Assembly (NCBI RefSeq): GCF_902770715.1
Contig: NZ_CACXTS010000001.1
Location: 1-64,000 of the forward strand
DNA length: 64,000 nucleotides
Source of the DNA: an uncultured Methanobrevibacter sp.
GTDB lineage: Archaea > Methanobacteriota > Methanobacteria > Methanobacteriales > Methanobacteriaceae
Reading direction: 5' to 3'
Part shown: positions 5,670-14,338 of the stretch, piece by piece
Layout of the letters: each line of letters opens with the position of its first letter
Position numbering within the stretch: the stretch's first letter is position 1
Translations under genes and position numbers: made by a program
Notes under the pieces: model-generated
Databases searched by the model: none
What the model was told of the DNA's origin: nothing
The model's input: the letters and a program-made list of their open reading frames with translations, nothing else

Positions 5670-6945
5670 TAAACAATATTGGAATTGGGGAGAAACTAGT
5701 CCCAAAAGTAAAGATTTTTTCCATAATAGTGATGCTTGGATTAACATTATAGATGGTGCTGTTAGATCTTCAAAAACTATAACGTGCAGTGCAAGATGGT
5801 TAAAATTTTTAAGTGAAAGCCCTCATGATGAATTTCTCATGAGCGGTAAAACTATCAGTACACTAAAAAGGAATGTTTTAAATAATTTCTTTAAAATGTT
5901 AAACACTGAAGACATCTGGTATCATCATGACCGCTACGAAAATATCCTATATGTTGATGACAAAACTATTTACCTCATGGGTTTTAATGATGAGGGAGCC
6001 ACAGATGTTGTTGCAGGAATGACTGTTGGAGGATGGTATGGTGATGAGGTTACACGTAACCCAAAATCAACAATTGAAATGGCCATATCCCGTTGCAGTT
6101 TACCTGGAGCAAAAATGTTCCTGAACATGAACCCAGCAAGTCCATATCATTTTTTATATAAAGACTACATCAATAATAAAGACCTGTTAAAAGCAGGTAC
6201 AGTTAAAAGATGGCATTTTTTATTAGAAGACAATCCTAACCTTCCAAAACAATATGTTGAAGAATTAATCCGAGTAAATAAGAAAAATCCATTGTTCTAC
6301 AAAAGAAACATTCTCGGTCAATGGGTTATTGCTGAAGGTGCTATTTATGACATGTTCGATGAGGATGTTCATGTTTACAATGGATCATGTAAAGTCGATG
6401 ATATGAACATCACCTGTGACTATGGTGTTTCAACTGTAACAACATTCGGAGTAATAGGCATTAAAAAAGACCTGGTCGATGGGAACACATACTATCTGGC
6501 AGATGAAACATATTATGATGCTGAAGTAAAAGGAGTAACACAATCAGATAGTGATAGAGTAGACACGATCGTAAAACTTCAAGATAAATACCACCTTACA
6601 AAATACAATACTATTTTTCTCCCGCATGATGCAGCTTCACTAAAAGCAGCATGTAAAAAAGATAAAAGAATACGAATGAAGGTAAGAACCTATACTCCAG
6701 ACACTTATGAGGACATTACCACCATTCAAAATTTATTTGCTAATAATCGATTTTTCATAAACTCAAAATGCAAACATAGCATTACTCAAGCTCAATCTTA
6801 CTGTTGGGACACCAGAGCCCAACAACGTGGTGAGGACAAACCATTGAAAATTGATGATCACTGTCCAGACATGTGGCGTGGAGGCATACTAGGCCCACGT
6901 AAAAACAAAGGAACATCATTAAGAAAACGTAAAAAAAGGAGTTAA
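5656..6945 (+). CDS. terL: Terminase large subunit (DNA-packaging ATPase/nuclease)
   Basis: A 429-residue protein, normal for the family. The N-terminal ATPase shows a Walker A-like GAVRSSKT (residues 34-41) and a Walker B GGWYGDEV with Asp130-Glu131. The C-terminal RNase H-like nuclease begins near CDYGVSTVTTFGV (about residue 255), with further acidic residues in DHCPDMWRGG near the end. It drives ATP-dependent DNA packaging into the prohead and cuts the DNA. It overlaps the small subunit gene and lies just ahead of portal. Confidence 0.93.
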   Translation: MLSSSKQYWNWGETSPKSKDFFHNSDAWINIIDGAVRSSKTITCSARWLKFLSESPHDEFLMSGKTISTLKRNVLNNFFKMLNTEDIWYHHDRYENILYVDDKTIYLMGFNDEGATDVVAGMTVGGWYGDEVTRNPKSTIEMAISRCSLPGAKMFLNMNPASPYHFLYKDYINNKDLLKAGTVKRWHFLLEDNPNLPKQYVEELIRVNKKNPLFYKRNILGQWVIAEGAIYDMFDEDVHVYNGSCKVDDMNITCDYGVSTVTTFGVIGIKKDLVDGNTYYLADETYYDAEVKGVTQSDSDRVDTIVKLQDKYHLTKYNTIFLPHDAASLKAACKKDKRIRMKVRTYTPDTYEDITTIQNLFANNRFFINSKCKHSITQAQSYCWDTRAQQRGEDKPLKIDDHCPDMWRGGILGPRKNKGTSLRKRKKRS

Positions 6946-6953
6946 AAAGAATC

Positions 6954-8387
6954 ATGAAAGTTGTTACTAACCAATTTTTAAGACAAGCCGTAATCAAAAG
7001 TGTACTTAATGAATACGATATAAAATCACAAGAATTAAGTAAAGATGACTTACAATATGGGGATGAAGTAATCCAACCTCCATATGACCCGTTTAAACTT
7101 AATAAATTAAGAGAAGTTTCAGGGTTACATGATATTTGCATCACTACAAAATGTGAAGATGCTATCTTCAATGGTAAGAAACTAATTAGTAAAAACGGTA
7201 AAGACATACCTCCTGAATTGGATGAAATTTTAAATGATTTTAATTTTGATGAGGAAACCGAAAAGTTCACTGAAGACCTGGACACATTTGGTTATGCTGG
7301 CCTTGAAATCTTAAGAGAAGGTAATCAGTTCAAAAGCATTAATCATATCAGCAGTTTGTATCTGAGAATGTGTAAAGATAAGAAAAGAGTTGTTAACAAA
7401 GTCGGAACTAAAACCACTTATTTTAAAGTATATGACCCTAACAATAACGATGTCTTAAACAAAAATACTGGAAGATTTAATGAAGGCATAACTAGTGAAA
7501 ATATTGCAAATGAAATATTATGGTTTAACACTCATTCTTCAGATTCCAAAGTCTATGGAAAACCTAAATACTTATCAGAATTACCAGCAATCATAACAGA
7601 CAATGCAATTGTTGAATATCAACATTCACATTTCAGGGCAAAAGGAGTTCCTAACTATGTTATCACAATCAGCGGTAATGTTGAGGAAAAAGAAGATTAT
7701 TCTGCTGATGATTTTGAAAGAGACTTGGAAAGAGAATTTAAAGATGTGACTAATGAACCAGGAACTGCAATGTGCATTTTCTTACCTAGTGAAGATAACA
7801 ACCTTACGGTTTCTGTTCATAAAATTGGTGAGGAGAAAAAAGAAGGTAGTTTTCTTGAATTAGCTGAAAGTATTGGTGATCGTATACGTCGTGTTCACCG
7901 TGTACCTCGTGAGAGACTCGGTGACAGTGAAGGTTCAGGAGTAGGTTCCAATCGTACTGAAATGCTACTTAAAAATTACAGTAAATCCACTGTTGGAACA
8001 TTACAAAAAAGAATCGCAAACTTCATCAATAAAACCATTATCAAACATGAATTTGAAACTAATGATATTTTAATTGAATATTTACCTGTTAATTTTGAAG
8101 AGGAAGAAAACATTCTTGAAAGAGGCATTAAACTCTTACAGAATGGTGCTATGACTTTAGGTGAATTTGTTAACAGGTTTGGTGAACCTTTTGGTTTAAG
8201 TATGGATGAGAATAATGAGTATTATGATACTCGATATATGAATAATCAATCATTAGATACTGTGTTGTATGGTAATGATCCAATGGATGCTGAAGGTAAA
8301 TTAAATAAGATGATTGATGACATGGAAGAGGATATGAATAATCTTAATCCTTCTCAATTTGAAGAGGATGATGATTTAGAAGAATAA
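6954..8387 (+). CDS. Portal protein
   Basis: A 477-residue protein. Position directly after the large terminase, length, the motif-rich middle (GYAGLEILREG, RRVHRVPRERLGDSEGSG) and an acidic C-terminal tail all fit the phage portal family (SPP1 gp6/HK97-like). The portal forms the dodecameric ring at one capsid vertex through which DNA passes. The acidic tail (MIDDMEEDMNNL...EEDDDLEE) is typical of portal C-termini. Confidence 0.88.
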   Translation: MKVVTNQFLRQAVIKSVLNEYDIKSQELSKDDLQYGDEVIQPPYDPFKLNKLREVSGLHDICITTKCEDAIFNGKKLISKNGKDIPPELDEILNDFNFDEETEKFTEDLDTFGYAGLEILREGNQFKSINHISSLYLRMCKDKKRVVNKVGTKTTYFKVYDPNNNDVLNKNTGRFNEGITSENIANEILWFNTHSSDSKVYGKPKYLSELPAIITDNAIVEYQHSHFRAKGVPNYVITISGNVEEKEDYSADDFERDLEREFKDVTNEPGTAMCIFLPSEDNNLTVSVHKIGEEKKEGSFLELAESIGDRIRRVHRVPRERLGDSEGSGVGSNRTEMLLKNYSKSTVGTLQKRIANFINKTIIKHEFETNDILIEYLPVNFEEEENILERGIKLLQNGAMTLGEFVNRFGEPFGLSMDENNEYYDTRYMNNQSLDTVLYGNDPMDAEGKLNKMIDDMEEDMNNLNPSQFEEDDDLEE

Positions 8388-8407
8388 AACCTAAATTGGA
8401 GCATATG

Positions 8408-10108
8408 ATGTATACAAGACAACAACAATTAATTTATGCAAAACAATTAAAGAGATTGCATGAATTATATGTGATAAAGAGTAATATTCATCTAACTTAC
8501 AAATATAAGAATCAAAACAAAGCAATAAACAAAGCACAATCCTTGCAAGATAAAATTATCAATGCAATCATAGATGATGCTGTTTATGGAAATGCTTCCA
8601 GTATCCGAAATATTGATTCTATTATTGAAGAGTTAATGACTACTACTTTAGAAAATGAAAGAAAACGTATACATCATGAACCGGATAGATGGGTTGATCA
8701 TGCTGTCGAAGCTAATGCTGGAAGATATAGTGAAATATTAACTAATCGTATCAACACCGAGGCAATTAAATTAGAGCAGAAAATAGAATCTGAACTCCGC
8801 AGTGGCATCCATAATGGTTTAAGTGAAGCTCAAACAAAAAGAATTCTCAAAGAAAAATACGGCAACACTGCAAAAGCAAGAATCAGAAACATCATAAGAG
8901 ACAGCGTACACACAAACGAATCCAACATCAGTTTCATCAATGCCTTAAATGAAGGTTACTCTTTTAAGGTTTGGATGAATGGTGCAGGTAAAGGAAGAGT
9001 AAGGAGATGGCACAGAGCAAAAATTATTGCACCTGTACCAATTGAGGATTACTTTGATATCTACGGACCATATGGTCACAAAGAATCAATGTATCCTGGA
9101 GACTTATATAGTGGAGCAGAAAACGTGGCTAATTGCAGATGTTGGTTAAGATATACCAATCGCAGACCTGAAGGATTGGGCAAAACACAAAACGTCTTCA
9201 ATATTCCAACCACTTCATACCTACATCCATCAAATAAACCCGGCAATAATGGAAATACTACTGGTGCAAAAACAATATCAGTAGAAACCATTAAGACACG
9301 TATATCACAAACCCGAAAAAAAGTAACTTCCAAGATTAAAGGTATTGGTAAGAAACTCACATCAAAAATCAAAACACCAAAAGTACAATCCACAAAACAT
9401 GATCCAAAAAAGAAAACTCAAAAATCAAATTTAGGTTTCACTAATTTAAATCCTAACAATATTCCAAAAAAATTTAACAAAAAGATTTCTAAAGTTGATA
9501 ATTCCTCACCTCGAACAATAGAACAAATTAGAAAAGATATCTTAAATGATAAGTCTTTCACAAAATTCATTGATGAAATATTATACCACAATAATAAAAC
9601 AAAAGGAAACTTGATTGAATATTTAACAATTGTTGATAAATCACATAAAATTTTAAAAAGATTTATTAAAGGAATTAATGGGCATGTTAAAATCCCTGAA
9701 AAATTTAAAAATAAAAAACTTCATATGACTATTCATAATCATACTCATGGGGCAGTAATACCTTCACGTGGGGATATGGTTAATAATTTAAAACATGATG
9801 CTAAATATGGAGTTATCACTGCTGAAACTAGATTTGGAGTAATAAAATACAAGACAAACTTATCGTTAAACCAAAAAGAGTTAATTTTAGCCGTACATTC
9901 CACATTTGTATTCAAGATTTTCGATGATTTTGAAAAAGTTGAAAGTAAAAAAATTAAAGGTATGGATAAAAATTCCGATGAGTATACTATATTATTTAAT
10001 CAATTCGTTTCAAAGAATATTAATAAATATGTGAATGAATTTAATTCTAGACTAAAAGTTTATGATGTAGAAATTACATATATTAATATACAAAGGAGAT
10101 TCCGATGA
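8408..10108 (+). CDS. Minor head protein (SPP1 gp7/Mu F type) with C-terminal JAMM-like peptidase domain
   Basis: About 566 residues from the ATG at 8408 (GGAG six bases upstream; 8405 and a TTG at 8396 are alternatives). The N-terminal ~260 residues are a Mu F/SPP1 gp7 head-morphogenesis domain, ending with the diagnostic GAENVANCRCWLRY. A Lys/Thr/Pro-rich linker follows. Residues about 375-560 form an extra domain with HNHTHGAVIPSRGDM: His443, His445, Ser453 and Asp456 in the H-x-H-x7-S-x2-D spacing of JAMM/MPN+ zinc peptidases (compare RadC), and Glu404 39 residues upstream as the expected catalytic acid. This suggests a metallo-peptidase fused to a head protein. The gene overlaps the 81-aa gene that follows by 4 bases. 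Confidence 0.8.
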   Translation: MYTRQQQLIYAKQLKRLHELYVIKSNIHLTYKYKNQNKAINKAQSLQDKIINAIIDDAVYGNASSIRNIDSIIEELMTTTLENERKRIHHEPDRWVDHAVEANAGRYSEILTNRINTEAIKLEQKIESELRSGIHNGLSEAQTKRILKEKYGNTAKARIRNIIRDSVHTNESNISFINALNEGYSFKVWMNGAGKGRVRRWHRAKIIAPVPIEDYFDIYGPYGHKESMYPGDLYSGAENVANCRCWLRYTNRRPEGLGKTQNVFNIPTTSYLHPSNKPGNNGNTTGAKTISVETIKTRISQTRKKVTSKIKGIGKKLTSKIKTPKVQSTKHDPKKKTQKSNLGFTNLNPNNIPKKFNKKISKVDNSSPRTIEQIRKDILNDKSFTKFIDEILYHNNKTKGNLIEYLTIVDKSHKILKRFIKGINGHVKIPEKFKNKKLHMTIHNHTHGAVIPSRGDMVNNLKHDAKYGVITAETRFGVIKYKTNLSLNQKELILAVHSTFVFKIFDDFEKVESKKIKGMDKNSDEYTILFNQFVSKNINKYVNEFNSRLKVYDVEITYINIQRRFR

Positions 10109-10350
10109 AAATGAATAATATTGGTTTGGAAGCATATTATTTTAAATGTATTAAAACTATGTACTCTTTAGAGGACAATCCAAAAGAATTACTTAATTTT
10201 CAACGAAAATTAAAGGAAGAAAATTTAGAGAGATATATTGAAATATTAAATCTAAAAAAGAGTTTGGAATCTGAAATTGTCAATATTAAACAAGCAATGT
10301 TGTATGGTGATGATCCAATTATCAATGAGAAATTATTTTCTAATGTCTAA
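10105..10350 (+). CDS. Small helical protein coupled to the JAMM-bearing head protein
   Basis: An 81-residue protein, mostly helical with charged residues (LKEENLERYIEILNLKKSLESEIVNIK). It starts inside the end of the previous gene (ATGA overlap) after AAGGAGA. The close coupling to the JAMM-like domain suggests a partner, chaperone or inhibitor of that domain; this is inference from position only. No family recognised. Confidence 0.55.
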   Translation: MKMNNIGLEAYYFKCIKTMYSLEDNPKELLNFQRKLKEENLERYIEILNLKKSLESEIVNIKQAMLYGDDPIINEKLFSNV

Positions 10351-10368
10351 TTTTTATTGTTTTTTTCT

Positions 10369-10396
10369 AATTCGTTACAGTGTATATTGAAGAGGA
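10369..10396 (+). repeat. 28-base direct repeat, copy 2
   Basis: Second copy of the repeat at 4066-4093, with one difference (T for A in the middle). Again it follows a T-run after a small gene and is followed by AT-rich non-coding sequence up to the protease start at 10624. It may be a promoter (GTATATT inside) for the second half of the head genes, or a recombination scar. Confidence 0.7.
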
Positions 10397-10623
10397 GGTA
10401 AAATTTTTTTCAATTATATTTACACTTGTAATCTGTTTATGTTTTGTACGAATTTTTAGTAACCCGAAAAAACCAATTTTTTGACTCTATTTTAATTTTT
10501 TGATTAAACATTTTATTACATAAAAAAAATATTTTTGAAAAAAATTTAATTATCTTCTTCTCAATTTCTATCTTTTAAAAAAAATATAATAGACCTCAAA
10601 TGACTATTGGAGGCAATAAAAAG
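10397..10623 (+). promoter_or_regulatory. AT-rich non-coding gap within the head module
   Basis: About 230 bases without a gene in an otherwise packed late region. It holds two short AATTTTTTGA repeats and long A/T runs, and ends with a ribosome site (TGGAGG, 10607-10612) for the protease. A break of this size between minor head protein and protease is unusual and suggests an internal promoter/terminator or the edge of an inserted segment. Confidence 0.4.
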
Positions 10624-10968
10624 ATGATTGTTAAAGGACCAATTCTCATACCAGGTATTCCAGATATGTCAGGGGATATACTTGACGAGGAAACTGTTCG
10701 AAGAGCAGCTTTAATAATCGCTCGAAATGGTGTTCTAACTGATGTTCAACATACCCTACGAAATGTGGGCAAAATACTTGGATTATATGTTCTTGACACA
10801 CCAATGGATTGGAGAGGAGACATGCTACCTAAAGGCACCGTCATGGGGAGTATTGATGTAATCGATGATGATATACAACAAGGCATCCGTGAAGGTAAAC
10901 TAAACGGTTTCAGCATTCTTGCAGCTCCAACACGCACAATGGAAGAAATGAATAGGGGGATAAAATAA
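10624..10968 (+). CDS. Prohead protease, XkdF-like, N-terminal part
   Basis: 114 residues from the ATG at 10624 (TGGAGG 11 bases upstream; an ATG at 10600 overlaps that site). The opening KGPILIPGIPDMSGDILDEETVRRAA, then DVQH (His43), LPKGTVMGSIDV and GKLNGFSIL (Ser97), follows the XkdF-like putative serine protease pattern; His43 and Ser97 are the likely catalytic pair. The frame continues past a single TAA (10966-10968) straight into the next gene, so protease and scaffold look like one protein split by one stop codon. It would trim the scaffold during capsid maturation. Confidence 0.75.
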   Translation: MIVKGPILIPGIPDMSGDILDEETVRRAALIIARNGVLTDVQHTLRNVGKILGLYVLDTPMDWRGDMLPKGTVMGSIDVIDDDIQQGIREGKLNGFSILAAPTRTMEEMNRGIK

Positions 10969-10971
10969 ACT

Positions 10972-11610
10972 ATGGCTCTTGAATTTAAAGATATTGGTGA
11001 TTGGACTCCTTCTACAATAAGCATTGTTGATGTTCCATACCATCCTTTAGCATATTTTGAAGTGTATGAGAATGATGAGGAATTCGTTAAAAAATTTAGT
11101 GAATCGAAGAGGGATATAATGGCTAATAATCCAGATAGTGAAACTAACGTAACTATGAGTGAAGGTTTCTTTGAAAGACTGTTAAATACTCTTGTAGCTA
11201 AAAGAGCTCCAGAACCAACCCAAACCCCACAAAAACAAACTGGGGATGATGAAGTTACTAACGCTCAAATTTTAGAAAAATTAGATAAAATCGATGCTAG
11301 GGTAACCGCTATAGAAAATAATGTGGAACCTAGTGAACCAGACCCAGAACCAAACAATGATGATGATCCTGAAGGTGATGACGCTAATAACCCAGAACCA
11401 AACAATGATGATAATCCGGCACCACAAACTGTTGAATTACCATTAAATGAAGATGGAACACTCAACCTTGATGATGGTGTTGTAGCAAAATACCTTCCAA
11501 GAGGCACAAGTATTTCACAAGCATTAGATGTGGATCTTCAACGTGGAAATTCATCCGGTAAATCATTGAATGAACGTACTGGTAGAAATGAAAATGGTAT
11601 GAATTGGTAA
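10972..11610 (+). CDS. Prohead scaffold (C-terminal continuation of the protease frame)
   Basis: 212 residues, in the same frame as the protease and one codon after its TAA. The first ~40 residues (DIGDWTPSTISIVDVPYHPLAYFEVY) match the segment that closes XkdF-type proteases (SLVD-x-PA-like). Then follow a coiled coil (AQILEKLDKIDARVTAIENN), an Asp/Asn/Pro repeat tract (two EPNNDD units, residues about 120-150) and a basic tail, as in capsid scaffolds. The ribosome site is poor and distant, so translation probably restarts after the upstream stop. It sits directly before the major capsid gene, as expected. Confidence 0.65.
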   Translation: MALEFKDIGDWTPSTISIVDVPYHPLAYFEVYENDEEFVKKFSESKRDIMANNPDSETNVTMSEGFFERLLNTLVAKRAPEPTQTPQKQTGDDEVTNAQILEKLDKIDARVTAIENNVEPSEPDPEPNNDDDPEGDDANNPEPNNDDNPAPQTVELPLNEDGTLNLDDGVVAKYLPRGTSISQALDVDLQRGNSSGKSLNERTGRNENGMNW

Positions 11611-11648
11611 ACATCATATTTAAAGTCTTATTTTTAAGTGATTAAATC

Positions 11649-12965
11649 ATGTCAATAAATATTGTTGAAAACGAAATTAAAAATGCCGTAAAGCTCGGTA
11701 AAAAATTTGTAATTAAATTTGTAGACATCGGCGAAGGTGAAGGAAAACTTAATGATGGTATTCTTCAAGCAGAAAAAGCTCCTACTTACCTTCAAAAATT
11801 AGATGAAGAAGCAGTATTCCTTAACAGGACTAAAAGAATTTTATCTACTAACCATAAAAGGCAATTAGATAAAATGGAATTAAGAGTAGAATTAGAAGCA
11901 GGCAGATTAAATGGTGTGCCTCAAGTATTATCTGATTCTCAAGACCCTAACTTCTCAAGCAGGAATTTCGATGCTGAAGAACTCCGTGCATTAACAGGTC
12001 TTCATACAACTGTAATGAAAGACAGTATTGAAGGTCAAGGATTCATGAACACCTTAACTTCAAGATTCGCAGTTGCAAACGGACTTGCAGCAGAAAGAGT
12101 GTTAATTTTCGGAGATAAATCATCTAACAATCCACCATCCACCGCATATAAAGTAATCGACGGTATCTGTAAAAAAATGGGTGATGACGCAGATATTAAT
12201 AATGAAACTATTGATTTAACTGCTCAAGATTCAGATCCATTAACTGAATTCTACAGATTCTTAGACATGTTCCCAGATGTTTACAAAGTTGATGGAGGCA
12301 TGGCTTGTTTCGCTCCATCCAAATTTGTAAGAAGCGTAAGAAGATTCATCGTAGGCAACCATTACAAATTCAACATTGATGCTTCCATTAATCAAGATGG
12401 AATTCCTGTTGTTGAAGATGTTCCATTAATCGCTGTTCCACAATTTAGTCTTCCAACTGCTTCAAATCCAGTTAACGGTTTCACCAGAAAACCGATTATC
12501 TTAACTCATAAAGAAAACATCCAATGGTTAGCAGACCCAGATGACATTCTCGTTCAATCTGCATTCAACCTCAGAGCTAACGTGTGGGATATTGCTTCTA
12601 CAATGTATAATGATATTAACTTTGCTCAAGAAGATGGTTCTGCTTTAGCATGGTTAATTGAAGGATCCGCATCCACACCTGAAGTTACTCCAGGAGCAGA
12701 TGACCCAGAACCAGTAACCCGTAACATCTCAGTATCCGTAACCGATGGAACCGACCCAGTTGAAAATGTAGATGTGGTATTGGAAGATGCTGAAGAACAC
12801 CAATACACTGGTAAAACAGGTTCAGCAGGTGGTTGTACAATAAGTAATGTTCCAGAAGGAACCTACAGTGTTGCAGCTTCCGCAACAGGATACACTGATT
12901 ACACTGGAACATTTGAAGTAAGTGAAAATAACACTACACTTAGCATCACTTTAACTACACAATAA
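11649..12965 (+). CDS. Major capsid protein with C-terminal Ig-like (carboxypeptidase-regulatory-like) domain
   Basis: 438 residues. Residues 1 to about 338 are the HK97-fold coat protein, judged by position after protease and scaffold, length and the absence of other candidates. A Pro/Asp linker (about 340-354) joins a beta-sandwich domain (355-438) with TGKTGSAGGCTISNVPEGTY and DYTGTFEV, a pattern of carboxypeptidase-regulatory/CNA-B-like repeats. The same domain ends the tail tube protein at 14339. It would be displayed hundreds of times on the virion surface. Ig-like decorations are known in other tailed phages and may aid binding to surfaces. Confidence 0.82.
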   Translation: MSINIVENEIKNAVKLGKKFVIKFVDIGEGEGKLNDGILQAEKAPTYLQKLDEEAVFLNRTKRILSTNHKRQLDKMELRVELEAGRLNGVPQVLSDSQDPNFSSRNFDAEELRALTGLHTTVMKDSIEGQGFMNTLTSRFAVANGLAAERVLIFGDKSSNNPPSTAYKVIDGICKKMGDDADINNETIDLTAQDSDPLTEFYRFLDMFPDVYKVDGGMACFAPSKFVRSVRRFIVGNHYKFNIDASINQDGIPVVEDVPLIAVPQFSLPTASNPVNGFTRKPIILTHKENIQWLADPDDILVQSAFNLRANVWDIASTMYNDINFAQEDGSALAWLIEGSASTPEVTPGADDPEPVTRNISVSVTDGTDPVENVDVVLEDAEEHQYTGKTGSAGGCTISNVPEGTYSVAASATGYTDYTGTFEVSENNTTLSITLTTQ

Positions 12966-12984
12966 GATTACTGGGGTGTAGGTC

Positions 12985-13347
12985 TTGTATTGCACAGTTG
13001 ATGATGTGAAAAACTTATCCGGAATCAAAGCAAAAAGCTTAGGATTCAAAGATAACGAGAAGGATTTTGAAGAGTTAATCGAGGATTGGATAGAACAATC
13101 TGAAGGATTAATCAACTCCTATTGCAACAGAAAATGGGAATCTGATGTGCCTTTAGCTGTGAAAAATGTATGCATTAGATTAGTCTCCAATATGATTGCA
13201 TTTCACATTTCACGTGGTGAAAAACCAATCAAAAAAGTCAATGATTACACTACTAAAATTTATTCAAGTGAAGTTTTCACATCAGACCTCAAACAAGATC
13301 TCAAACCTTTTAAGAAATCATCACGAGTAAAAGTATTCAGAATATAA
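12985..13347 (+). CDS. Head-tail connector (gp6/gp15-like adaptor)
   Basis: A 120-residue protein starting with TTG at 12985 after GGGGTG. The sequence (CTVDDVKNLSGIK...LIEDWIEQSEGLINSYCNRKW...VKNVCIRLVSNMIAFH) has the helical pattern of the phage connector family typified by HK97 gp6/SPP1 gp15, which forms a ring beneath the portal. Its place right after the coat gene supports this. Confidence 0.75.
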   Translation: MYCTVDDVKNLSGIKAKSLGFKDNEKDFEELIEDWIEQSEGLINSYCNRKWESDVPLAVKNVCIRLVSNMIAFHISRGEKPIKKVNDYTTKIYSSEVFTSDLKQDLKPFKKSSRVKVFRI

Positions 13348-13357
13348 GAGTTGGTTC

Positions 13358-13789
13358 ATGATGGTTACAATACACATCAGACTTGAATCAAACATTCATC
13401 TTTCTGATAATGCTGCAGAATTTAAAAAAGCACTTTTAAACCAGCTAAGTAAAAATGCTAAAACTATTCTTGAAAAAAATACTCCAAAACAATCAGGTCG
13501 TGGGGCGAATAATTACAGGATTAATAAATCTGAAGACAAGCATGAAGTAACTAATGATGCTTCATATTTAGTATTCCCTAATGACGGTACTGGTATTTAT
13601 GGTGTTAGACATGCAGTAATAAGACCTAAAAGAGCAAAAGTATTGCACTTCACTTGGAAAGGCCGTGAATGGTTTCTTAAATATGTTAAAGGTCAAAAAC
13701 CTCAAAAATTCGTTGAAAGGAGTATTCCAGAAATCATACAATCTGTTGAAAGTGCTGTTGTAATTGCTAAGAAAGGAACATTAGAATAA
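13358..13789 (+). CDS. HK97 gp10-like neck/tail-completion protein
   Basis: A 143-residue protein. An N-terminal helix (AAEFKKALLNQLSKNAKTILEKNTP), then the basic turn KQSGRGANNYRINKS and a beta-rich middle with HAVIRPKRAKVLHFTWKGREWFLKYVKGQKPQKFVERSI, is the usual layout of HK97 gp10-family proteins, which join head and tail. It lies between the connector and the probable tail terminator. Confidence 0.72.
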   Translation: MMVTIHIRLESNIHLSDNAAEFKKALLNQLSKNAKTILEKNTPKQSGRGANNYRINKSEDKHEVTNDASYLVFPNDGTGIYGVRHAVIRPKRAKVLHFTWKGREWFLKYVKGQKPQKFVERSIPEIIQSVESAVVIAKKGTLE

Positions 13790-13807
13790 AAGATGGTGTG
13801 AAGAGCT

Positions 13808-14338
13808 ATGTTGAATATTATTGAAGGGCCTGAAGCAGTAACAAGAATGGTGAAACAATGCATCACTAAAGAGTTAACTCCAGAAGGCCTATTATCTGAT
13901 GTTGAAACTTTCGTTCCGAGTTATCGTTCCGATGATGAAATAGAAGAACCATGTATCTGGTTATTCGAACAGGAAACAACAAGTGCAAGTGGAAAAGGAA
14001 CACTTTCAGACAAATTAGAATTACAAACTCCTTTCGATTTTTATTGTATAGTTTATGATGAGGATGACATAGAACAATCTGAAATAAAAGGGAAAAATTT
14101 AGCAGCAAGAATAGCAGCATGCATTGCTAAAAATCATAATAGAGTGCTAAAAGAAGATACGATGATTCAAGGTTTAAAACCAGTATTTGAATCATTATCT
14201 CCTGTGGGTTTCATAGAAGATGAGGACTTGGGGGAAAAAGTACCTATTACAAAGCTAAGAATTAATTTCACTTATTATGTAGATTGGAAAATATGTTGCA
14301 GATTTCAAAATCAAAATAATAATATTAATGGTGATTAA
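13808..14338 (+). CDS. Probable tail terminator protein
   Basis: A 176-residue protein placed between the gp10-like gene and the tail tube gene, where siphoviruses encode the tail terminator. The alpha/beta pattern (N-terminal helix, strands PFDFYCIVYDEDD and KLRINFTYYVDWK, and a long helix between) fits that fold. Sequence similarity alone is not decisive. The stop abuts the tail tube ATG at 14339. Confidence 0.55.
   Translation: MLNIIEGPEAVTRMVKQCITKELTPEGLLSDVETFVPSYRSDDEIEEPCIWLFEQETTSASGKGTLSDKLELQTPFDFYCIVYDEDDIEQSEIKGKNLAARIAACIAKNHNRVLKEDTMIQGLKPVFESLSPVGFIEDEDLGEKVPITKLRINFTYYVDWKICCRFQNQNNNINGD

Noticed and set aside
9000-10108. C-terminus of the minor head protein as an HNH nuclease because of the HNH letters
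   Set aside because: The spacing H-x-H-x7-S-x2-D with an upstream Glu matches JAMM metal sites; HNH nucleases need a different zinc-finger layout with widely spaced His-Asn-His.
4066-10396. 28-base repeats as prophage attachment sites
   Set aside because: Both copies lie inside the structural gene block with virion genes on both sides, so they cannot be the two ends of the prophage.
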